From the NCBI RefSeq assembly GCF_964340395.1, contig NC_135558.1, positions 15,406,000-15,460,999 of the forward strand: a DNA stretch of 55,000 bases, written 5' to 3'. Numbering within the stretch: the stretch's first letter is position 1; each line of letters opens with the position of its first letter. The stretch is from Glandiceps talaboti. Its lineage: Eukaryota > Hemichordata > Enteropneusta > Spengelidae. A program made the position numbers and the translations under genes. Below the pieces are notes generated by a model. It had not been told where the DNA came from. It worked only from the letters and a program-made list of their open reading frames with translations, and did not search any database. Of this stretch, positions 47,246-55,000 are shown piece after piece.

Positions 47246-48259
47246 TCACAAATCGCTGGTGTCGACGATGATACGTAAAAAAACCGTGTCATCTTTGATG
47301 TATGCGTGGTGACTGCTATCCAGAACACTCAGTGCCATGAACAGTGGACATCCTGAAGCGATATTCATGTCACCTGTTGGACGTTTAAATGATGATGAGT
47401 CTGGATCAGGTCGAAATGCATCGATCACATGCTCCCTGTTGTTCTGGTCGATCAACATAAAGGTTACCTTCTGGCAGAACGGCCATTTCAAAATGGCGTC
47501 GTACTCCCCCTTCATAATGACGAAGAAAAGGGACACGTGACTTCCTTTTCCCATTCCGTCGCCATTCAAGTAGATGCGCGCGCACATCTTGTAGCCATGC
47601 CGACTTGAAAAGAAGTATGGTGAATAGATGGAGAGAGTACGACCGGAAATGGCATCACGTCTCTTCCTTGCAATGCCTGTGATTCGCCAGGTCAAAATAC
47701 CATCATAACTAGCCATCTCTAAGGACTGAATTCGTAAGTCTTGTTCAGCGAGGGTGACATCTTTCAGAGCAATTATCCGGTCTTGGGCTTTCGTCTTTCT
47801 ATCCATACCATCCAAGTTTTCTCTGATATCCCGATGTTCCTTGTTCATCTTCTGCACTATCTCTGCATTCCGCTCAACCTCTACATTCACGACAGCAACT
47901 ATTCCCTCATAGGTGGTAACCCTTCTGTCGAGCGTGCTGCAATTATTGTTCAAATCGCTAGTTGATTTCCCCAATTTATCGACTATTTCGTGATATTTCT
48001 GTAGGCTGATATGAGAGGGTAAAGCACGGCTTTGAGCAGGAATGTGTTTCAAGTCGTTTTCCATGCGACCTAAATGCTCACGAAGACTTTCAATTGTGCC
48101 TCTCTGCTCACCGACTGTCACAGCGAGTTGTTGAACTTGTGCAGCGCCCTCTTCAACCCGTTCTCTGAATCCCGAGATATTTGATACAACTCGAAGAAGT
48201 AGAGTCATATGATGTTCAATGAACTCTCCGTTGTGTATCATCTGCTGTCCAACATCAAC
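47246..48259 (-). CDS. TRAF B coding exon 7 (coiled coil and MATH domain)
   Basis: Residues 216-552 and TGA, with acceptor CTATAAG. Residues 216-300 match gene A at 46 of 85, the rest of the coiled coil at 89 of 99, and MATH at 142 of 153. Fold and pocket residues are as in gene A. Substitutions within MATH cluster at 526-533 in a surface loop (N/S, L/V, G/S, G/H). Confidence 0.96.
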   Translation of the reverse strand, partial: VDVGQQMIHNGEFIEHHMTLLLRVVSNISGFRERVEEGAAQVQQLAVTVGEQRGTIESLREHLGRMENDLKHIPAQSRALPSHISLQKYHEIVDKLGKSTSDLNNNCSTLDRRVTTYEGIVAVVNVEVERNAEIVQKMNKEHRDIRENLDGMDRKTKAQDRIIALKDVTLAEQDLRIQSLEMASYDGILTWRITGIARKRRDAISGRTLSIYSPYFFSSRHGYKMCARIYLNGDGMGKGSHVSLFFVIMKGEYDAILKWPFCQKVTFMLIDQNNREHVIDAFRPDPDSSSFKRPTGDMNIASGCPLFMALSVLDSSHHAYIKDDTVFLRIIVDTSDL

Positions 48260-50675
48260 CTTATAGGATTTCAGGAGATAAAACAACATGATTTATAATC
48301 ATGACCAATTGATCACACATGCCGACCTCTATGCGAAGATATACAATACTATAAAGGACAAGAGTGACATTTCTTTTAACTGAAACCCAAAAAATTCCTT
48401 AAGCCATTTATGTAGTCATTTGCTGCTTCTAATCATGGAAATCAATCGGTATTTCATTAAAAATAATGAATGCACTTTTCAAGTGTAGAATTATTGTTTT
48501 TAAACACACACAAGCTGAATTTGGACATTTTAGTGCGTAGTCTTTGCTCCATGCTCGTATTATTCTTCCTACTGAAGTATAATATAATATAATATATATA
48601 CTTTATTATCCAATACAATGGAAATTTGCCTTCGGCACCAGGCTACAATGACAATAACGACAAAACAACTTACAGAAACAGCAGAGTAAAAAGACGGAAC
48701 ACACACAATTTGAATATAAACTGTCCAAGACTGACTAAAAGTCTCGACTGACAGGTGTTGGAGCCCTGCTCCTTGTCAGTGATTTCGGCATATTTGCGTT
48801 TAAAACAGCGACAGCAGATGGGACAAACGACTTCTTAAATATATTTTTCTTTGCCCTAGGCACCAGCAACCGGCGACCTGAAGGCAGATACTGAAATCTG
48901 TCATATAATGGGTGGGATGGGTCTTTTAGAATTGACAGACCTTTCCTACGGAGAGCCTGTTTGTACAGATCTCCAAGCTCAGTGAACCTTACCCCGACAA
49001 GTCTGCTACACATATTCACAATTCACGAAAGTATTTAAAGCAATCCTTTGGAAATTGCCTGAATTCAAACTTCACTATAAATTATAAATATATTATTAAC
49101 GTATTGCAAGTATAAATAAATGTAGAAGGAAGCCACATTCCCACTATGCAATGAACCTTTCTAACAATTCCAGAAAAGACCATTGTAATGTCATAGAAGC
49201 CACGTGATTGATATTAACATTATACTACAATACTCTTAGTGTCACACTGCTGTTTTATGCAAGTGTTTTTAGTATTTTTACTTGAGTGACAGAATGTCAT
49301 ATATGCTATTCAACATATACATATAACAAATCTTAAGATGAGGAAAGGTGACGATCTCACTCCACTTTTGCGGTACGAGGAAGCGCCCCTTTAATAGAAA
49401 CCAAGTCCATTAAAAACCTACCATTATGTCGCATCCAATTTGTTGGTATTCGCATGGTTGCATTTTCCTCGGACAGTCTCCGGTATTTACGTCAGTATGC
49501 TCTTCAAGCTACAAATTATGGCAGCACAACACACAAATTTAAATTAACACAATTCATAAAAATGATTAACTCCAAGGTCGGTAAGTGCTTGGTATCAAAA
49601 GGTACGGGGAAAGATTATCTTCAGGGTTGTCAACAGGTAGTAGCTACAGGTTTTGCAACATTCATGAATGATTAAAAAAAAGGTTTTCAAAATAGAAGGA
49701 ATCAAGCAGTATACGAACAAATCAATGGCAGAAATACTGAATAGTCTAATGGTCGTGTCGTCGACAGTTAAAAGCCTACCGAAAGGTTTATAGTCAAAAG
49801 CGAAAAAAGCTGTAAAATCAAGATTCATCGGCAGACATTATAAATTATTTGATTTGCAACAAGAGACATACGTGGATTACTTCTGTGCCAAAGGTACTAT
49901 TAGTATAGTAGTAAGGCGCTGCACTACAGGAGGACTATATGAAAATAACTTTACTATCACGAAAGTAACCATTCGAACTTTCTAAATCTCACCTTTTCAC
50001 GAAATATCTCTTGACCACAGTTCCTGCAAGGAATCGGGTATTTTCGACATTGGTCATGGTGACTCTGCAGAAAAAAAAAACAATAGGATATGCAAGTTGG
50101 CATGATATTATGGGAAGAATAGCAAAACATTGGTCACAGAAATATGTAGCTCAACAACGTTGGGACTATAAAACAGCGCTTTCCATTTCATTCAGAGAAA
50201 CATTCATTGGTAAATGGGAGATAAACTTAACTCGTAGCATAATAACTGACGAGTTTTCAAGAAATGAAGGCATATGGTCCAAATGAACTCGTGGACCTGA
50301 TGACTGCATTTTAGAAGAATTCGTACAAGGTGAAAAATGTTTCTTTAGGAAATTTTAACATCAAAGACTTCGGATATTTCAGATTATGGCATTCATAAAG
50401 TGAAGATTAATATTAAACGCAACTGCACAGTCTTTTTAAAAACCTGACTACGTTTCACGCTAATTTCTCAAAACATCCTTCAATGAACGATTACGCCAGC
50501 CTTTATTATCTCACTTGTCTTGTCATTGTTTTATGCATCTAATCATTGAGAGGTGTTTGATCATTCATCTACATGCATGCATGCGTGCGTGCGTGCGTAC
50601 ATACGTACGTACGTACGTACGTATGCATGTATGTATGTATGTATGTATGTATGTATGTATGTATGTATGTTTGTA

Positions 50676-50706
<31 letters not shown>

Positions 50707-50773
50707 ATGTATGTATGTATGTATGTATGTATGTATGTATGTATGTATGTATGTGCGCGCGTACGTGCGCGTA

Positions 50774-50804
<31 letters not shown>

Positions 50805-51548
50805 TTATTTTCTGTTTCTTTCTATTATCATTAATTGTGACGTACAATATAATATTCCTATCTGTAAAATATGAACTATCAGATTTTACCTGCATATCAT
50901 TGTATATTACATCTTCCTTACAGAATGAGCATTTTTCTATTCTCATGATACAATTCACATTCAAATGTACATCCATGTCCATCCTTCGCACCTTCTCTGA
51001 ACAACCACTCCTGTTGCAGTCCACTAATCCATACTGGCAAGCAGTTTCATGTCTCTGATTAAGTAAACACATAATTTTATTGACGATTATTAAAATGAAA
51101 CTTCAACAAACAAATTAGGACAAGATAACATAAAATATCCAAGCTGCTGCTAGGTTATGATAATACATTAGAAACGTCTGAAGTTGAGGGTAGCGAGCTA
51201 TGCTCTTTCGAAACTATTGCCACCATATTAGGTTGCCAAATATTCTCACCTCGTACTGGTAAAATTTTCCCTTCCATTTACACATACCGTTGATGCATTT
51301 CGTATTTAAGTTGTTCATTTCTCGTTGAATGGCTCTATCTGGAAACATCTGGTTTCAAATAAAAAGAAGATGTTATGTTCTCTATTAAACTTAAATTTTC
51401 AAAACCTTTTTTTTGTGGTAATATTGGGTCATAATATTTCAAGTTAAGGTACGGTGTGCTGTGGTATGGTAAGGTAAGGTGCAGTAAATTACAGTAAGGC
51501 TATGTAAGACGACCAGATAGTAGGTTTGGGCTTAGGTGAGTTTGCATG

Positions 51549-51580
<32 letters not shown>

Positions 51581-51581
51581 G

Positions 51582-51679
<98 letters not shown>

Positions 51680-53701
51680 AGTTGTCATTGTGGGCAATAT
51701 GTTTGTTTGGCCATGGATTGTATGATACATATGTTTGTATGGTATGACAAATTATACACGACAGGTATTTGTAGTTAAATAGCATACGGATAATAAGGTA
51801 TGATACTACAGAGTACGATGTTAGAAATGAAGGTATGGTAGAAAGACTTGATATATAGTATTCATAGCAACAAATGTCAGCAATGTCTGCTACTACAAAC
51901 CTTTTGGAGAATATTAGGATACGAAGACGCAAGGTAAGGAAAGATAAGAAGAGGCAAACTTGGCAAGCTATGGTAAGGTTACGTAAAGAGTGGTGTTTAT
52001 AGTAATTGCGACTGATCTTATGCAAGGTAATGTAGGCATATGTGGCAATGTAATTTAGGTATATGGTAATGTAATGTCATGTTTAGGCAATATGTGGTGA
52101 TTATTAAAGTTAGGGTAGATACATGCAATATAATAGCATGTATATGAATTTTACTAATCATGAAAAGGGGAGGTAAGGCAGAGTATGCCAACGTAGCCAG
52201 ATAAGAGTTCAGCAATGTAAAGATGGGTTCATATGAGTTGTCCTTAGGCAAGACAAATGAGTAAATTAGAGCAAGGCAATAATAATAATACTAATAGTAT
52301 TAATAGTAATAGTAGCCATACATCCTAAAAGTTCATAGGCGCTGGACACTACAAAAACAATAAAAAACTGCAAGGCAAGCTATGTGAGAATGTTTAAGGT
52401 AAGATAGAATGTGGTAATGTAAGTTAAAGTTAGGCCAAGCTCATCAAGGTGGTGTAATTAGGTGCAACCGAAGACATAATGACCGATAACATTAAGCCAA
52501 GCAGACAATGCCAATTTAGCATGATAACAGATTGAGCTATCAGACAGCAATTCCGATTTGATATTGTACAATGTGTACATCACTTGATTATGTAGTAGTA
52601 ATTATAATCATAAGTTAAAACACTAACATTATGGTAGGTAGATAAGACTTACACCAGTGAAATAAGTAATTATAAGGAGCGATGGACAATTAGATGTTTT
52701 CGTTAAGGATCGACTTAATATAAGAAGTGTTGAAGAAATGTCATATCAGGCTAAATAATATATGTCATGCCTTATTCCCATGTCCATCGTTAATTAAGCA
52801 ATTGGTCAAATGATTGTGTATTACACAGTTTGAAGTTGAATGACGGTTACACAAATGGCTTTTCTTAGTTCGCATGTAAAATTAAATTGTCGATGAAAAA
52901 ACAAACCTTCCTAAAATCTGCTTAACTTTAATATGTTAATTCATTTTACAGGCTCACCTTCGTAAGTGTTTCGTACTAATAAATATCTATACAATATATT
53001 ACCGTTTTCGAAGTCAGTATGTTTTCTTCTGAGGGATCTTCAGGATAGCATACAGGACAGTTGTACTTTGGTTGAAAACTAAAAACAAAAACAAACAATG
53101 AATATTCCATTTCAAACTCTGTTGAATTAATGTAAAACCATGCAGTCTTTATCGTGCTTGTTTGGTATGTGTGCTTGGATTTAATTTGTTTTGCTGAAAA
53201 AAAAAATAATTTGAAAGATATTTATTTCCTTAAACAAAAAAAAATATGAACAGTTGGACCTAGCATCAACAGATGTCTGTTATCAATACATTCGTTGAAT
53301 ATAAAAGTCTGTGAATGATTATATATTCATATCATCAGGGAAGTATTGGGACGCCCTCTTCGATTCATGATCTTCAATGTTTGGCACAAAATATATCATT
53401 GAGCTGTTTAAATTATTATAGATTTGGAATATAGTAATGGTACATATGTTTGAGACACCAAAATCGTCAAATTTATTTTTTGTATTTTGATCCAACTTCA
53501 CCTCCCATGTGTATATGCTATCTAACGGTTAACTGTCATTATATTTTCCACTAACCTGAACATTTCGTCCGTACACTTTCTGCAAAATCTGTGGCCACAG
53601 TAACTTTGCAGAGGTTCTTTAAGCAGCATTTTGCAGTGCGTACACAGAAATTTAACATAGTCCTCCGATTCTTCTAAAATTGTGGGGTGATATCCTGGCA
53701 T
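47246..53701 (-). CDS. TRAF2-like: TRAF gene B: TRAF2-type adaptor/E3 ligase, 7 coding exons, 552 aa
   Basis: Tandem paralogue of gene A, on the same strand. Coding exons are 53701-53556, 53003-53078, 51250-51348, 50890-51054, 49993-50064, 49422-49508 and 47246-48259. Lengths and phases match gene A exactly, summing to 1659 nt and 552 residues. All eight RING ligands and the ligands of all five zinc fingers are present at the same residue numbers. The MATH domain (400-552) keeps the receptor-pocket residues R443, Y445, D449, S503-505 and S517. An in-frame TAA lies upstream of the ATG, and a likely 5' UTR intron joins a donor near 54335 to an acceptor just before the ATG. Introns carry a LINE fragment, GTAT arrays and trinucleotide arrays and share no visible similarity with those of gene A. 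Divergence between the two genes lies in the N-terminal 300 residues, so ligase partners or zinc-finger contacts may differ while receptor binding is shared (inference). Confidence 0.95.
48580..49025 (-). pseudogene. 5'-truncated LINE in TRAF B intron 6
   Basis: From 49019 down, 94 codons read FTELGDLYKQALRRKGLSIL, then DPSHPLYDRFQYLPSGRRL and KKSFVPSAVAVLNA, the C-terminal end of a LINE reverse-transcriptase polyprotein. After the stop a 3' UTR follows, ending TTTCCATTGTATTGGATAATAAAG and a short TATAATA tail at 48580-48600. The frame is still intact, so insertion is fairly recent. It is inserted in the same orientation as TRAF B. Confidence 0.75.
49422..49508 (-). CDS. TRAF B coding exon 6 (zinc fingers 4-5)
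   Basis: Residues 187-215, with acceptor TTTGTAG and donor ATG|GTAGGT. H190, C198, C205 and C212 are in place; GDCPRKMQ is shared with gene A. Confidence 0.9.
49993..50064 (-). CDS. TRAF B coding exon 5 (zinc fingers 3-4)
   Basis: Residues 163-186. The acceptor follows a strong polypyrimidine tract (ten T, then CTGCAG); the donor is AAG|GTGAGA. H164 and C168 close finger 3; C175 and C178 open finger 4. Confidence 0.9.
50571..50803. repeat. GCAT/ACGT/GTAT/GTCT compound microsatellite in TRAF B intron 4
   Basis: Blocks TGCG, TACG, TATG, TGTG, TATG, GCGC, then TCTG. It ends about 85 bp from exon 4. Confidence 0.95.
50890..51054 (-). CDS. TRAF B coding exon 4 (zinc fingers 1-3)
   Basis: Residues 108-162, with acceptor AATCAG and donor CAG|GTAAAA. 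Ligands are H109, C113, C120, C125, H137, C142, C149 and C152. A GTAT/ACGT microsatellite starts only about 85 nt into the downstream intron. Confidence 0.92.
51250..51348 (-). CDS. TRAF B coding exon 3 (zinc finger 1)
   Basis: Residues 75-107, with acceptor AACCAG and donor GAG|GTGAGA. It contains FPDRAIQREMNNL and then C92 and C97. At 23 of 33 identities to gene A it is the best conserved small exon. Confidence 0.9.
51420..52500. repeat. Decayed TAAGG-like pentanucleotide region in TRAF B intron 2
   Basis: Words such as GGTAAGGTAAGGT, AGTAAGGC, GGTAATGTAATG and GCAAGGTAATG recur throughout, giving biased G versus C on this strand. Confidence 0.5.
51548..51681. repeat. (AGT)n / (GGT)n / (GTT)n trinucleotide array
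   Basis: Blocks of AGT, GGT, AGT, then GTT. Six-frame homopolymers of Ser, Thr, Tyr and so on arise from it and are not genes. Confidence 0.95.
53003..53078 (-). CDS. TRAF B coding exon 2 (RING, last part)
   Basis: Residues 49-74, with acceptor TTTTTAG and donor ACG|GTAATA (the same donor bases as gene A). C56 and C59 complete the RING in NCPVC. Confidence 0.9.
53556..53701 (-). CDS. TRAF B coding exon 1 (RING, first part)
   Basis: Residues 1-48 plus two bases. RING ligands are C20, C23, C35, H37, C40 and C43. The donor is CAG|GTTAGT. An acceptor-like AACTAG sits 16 nt before the ATG, suggesting that the 5' UTR is spliced. Confidence 0.92.
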
Positions 53702-54334
53702 GTCTGATGTTATACCTAGTTCAGTTTATCAAAAAATAAAAATTTTCTATTTGTTACACATTACTAAAGTTTCGAAACGGTGAGATTAATAAACGCTAAT
53801 TTGAATCAATTTGTCAAACGTAATCTAGAAATTAAAGCGGTATTGCCTATGTTAGAAAGAAAATATTACAGTAATTAAACTTGTACGATATGATGCAACA
53901 AATAAAACGTATTGAAATCAGCTATAGTCTTGAATTCTGCGAGTAAAGCAAAAAAAGGAAAATAACAGTCCATGTCATGAACAATTCTTTATCTACACAT
54001 CTACAGAAACATCCTCATTAAATTTCAGGTCATGCCTAGTACATTTTATGTTCATGGATTTTTCTGCTGAAAATAATATTTCATGCGTAATTTGCATATC
54101 ACTTGAATTTGTTATCAAAATGTCAATATTTTATATAACATTTTGACTAATTTGGATATAAACAACAATTGAGTTATCATATTAAAAAAAACACGTCTTC
54201 ATGTCTTGAAACATTTTCACCAAATATCAGAATCTTCCAAGGTATTTTTGAGTTCAAAACTTGTTTTAAACACATATAAACATATGTAACACATCATAGA
54301 TATAATATACAGTTACAAAAAATATCACAATTAC

Positions 54335-54420
54335 CTTTGATTACATTTGCAGTTAAACTTGACAATGAAGATCTGCTACACAACACCACAGTCTCAAGGT
54401 TGGATGCTATGCTTTAAGGA
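54335..54420 (-). other. Candidate 5' UTR exon of TRAF gene B
   Basis: On the minus strand a donor TCAAAG|GTAATT lies at 54335/54334, and an acceptor AACTAG lies just upstream of the TRAF B ATG. Together they would splice a short leader onto coding exon 1. The 5' limit near 54420 is a guess; a loosely TATA-like TTATAATAA lies near 54460. No transcript evidence is available. Confidence 0.35.
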
Positions 54421-54582
54421 ATATCGTTAAGAAAGCTGGCGAATAACAGTAATAACAAATGTTATTATAATACACGCATTTTTTATTAAGTGTGGAGAGG
54501 TGAACTATATTGCCACTCTGGAAATGTTCAGCCTTGACTTTGGGTTTGCAGTTAATTTGAGGTATTTAGAATGTGATTTTAG

Positions 54583-54735
54583 GTACCAACTGTTTCGCCA
54601 ATAGTTTTGTTTTCTAATCTACACTCTAAGCTTCGGGCTATTTATTAGGAGTATTACTCACAACACATGTCATTGTAATTGCCCGAAATATTTGAAGCTT
54701 AGAGTCTAGACTAGAAAACTATGTTGGCAACTAAA
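54583..54735. repeat. Hairpin upstream of TRAF B
   Basis: TTTTCTAATCTACACTCTAA + GCTTCGGGC pairs with GCCCGAAATATTTGAAGC + TTAGAGTCTAGACTAGAAAA. Outer bases CAACTGTTTCGCCAATAG / CTATGTTGGCAACT extend the arms. It is MITE-like. Confidence 0.65.
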
Positions 54736-55000
54736 CTTACATTCTTGAAGTGACGGTGAAAACGCCTTCACTTCATGGATGTTTATACCTCTATCCTCAT
54801 AACAAACTTTTAGGTAAATTAACTTAATTGTTTTAATATTAATGACAGCTATATTGTTATGTGCTCGAATTGGCCGAATGGTCATACAGAGAGCATATTG
54901 TAGCATAACTATAGGATTTTCAATGTCATTTTCCTTTTTATTTACTTTAGAAAAAAACTGAGCTCAACAAACTTTATATGAAAGGGTCATAGGTTATATG

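Noticed and set aside
46863-47249. 128-codon minus-strand frame just after the TRAF B stop
   Set aside because: It overlaps the 3' UTR in another frame; no similarity beyond the region shared by conversion and no counterpart after TRAF A.
48259-48289. Starting TRAF B at the in-frame ATG at 48289 (and TRAF A at 25098)
   Set aside because: Those codons lie upstream of the acceptors in intron sequence; the RING and zinc-finger exons join in frame at 48259 and 25053.
50515-51072. Long frames of 119-167 codons on both strands
   Set aside because: They combine the GTAT microsatellite with bases of TRAF B exon 4 read past its donor; only the exon 4 part is real.
51489-52025. 178-codon frame rich in Asn, Tyr and His
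   Set aside because: Driven by the trinucleotide array in an intron; no conserved sequence outside it.

Overview
Metazoan nuclear DNA, AT-rich and intron-rich, dominated by repeats, with microsatellites every 1-3 kb. No bacterial features. The only clear protein-coding loci are two spliced genes on the minus strand. Both encode TRAF2-type adaptor/E3 ligases (RING, five zinc fingers, coiled coil, MATH). A marine invertebrate (mollusc, brachiopod, hemichordate or cephalochordate) fits, but the window alone cannot name the species.

Layout. Positions 1-24000 hold no convincing complete gene. They contain transposon-like elements: a 2708-3393 element with 19-bp terminal inverted repeats, and two copies of a GGCCAG-ended family at 3869-4843 and 19514-21081. 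They also contain a 1.1-kb local duplication (8747-9966 / 12398-13503) that may carry a terminal exon, a broken Penelope-like reverse transcriptase (15290-15920) and a LINE 3' remnant (17240-17600). TRAF gene A runs from ATG 29963 down to stop 24040. Positions 30000-46860 form a 17-kb repeat-filled intergenic block: foldback elements, nested inverted repeats with a 33/35-bp minisatellite, a TIR element packed with ATTTGCAAAT-like words, and CAGA/GTCTGT arrays. TRAF gene B runs from ATG 53701 down to stop 47246, probably with an upstream non-coding exon near 54340-54420.

I joined both TRAF genes by hand from GT-AG junctions and reading frame. Each has seven coding exons of identical lengths (146, 76, 99, 165, 72, 87 and 1014 nt) and encodes 552 residues. 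They are tandem paralogues. Residues 1-300 are about 58% identical, while the last 252 residues are about 92% identical. The high similarity continues about 40 nt past the stop, which points to gene conversion of the 3' half of the last exon.

The most unusual signal is a set of very short palindromic insertions (19-55 bp) with CATAGAC...GTCTAT ends. At three sites a paralogous copy elsewhere in the window preserves the uninterrupted target, showing a 7-8 bp target duplication.
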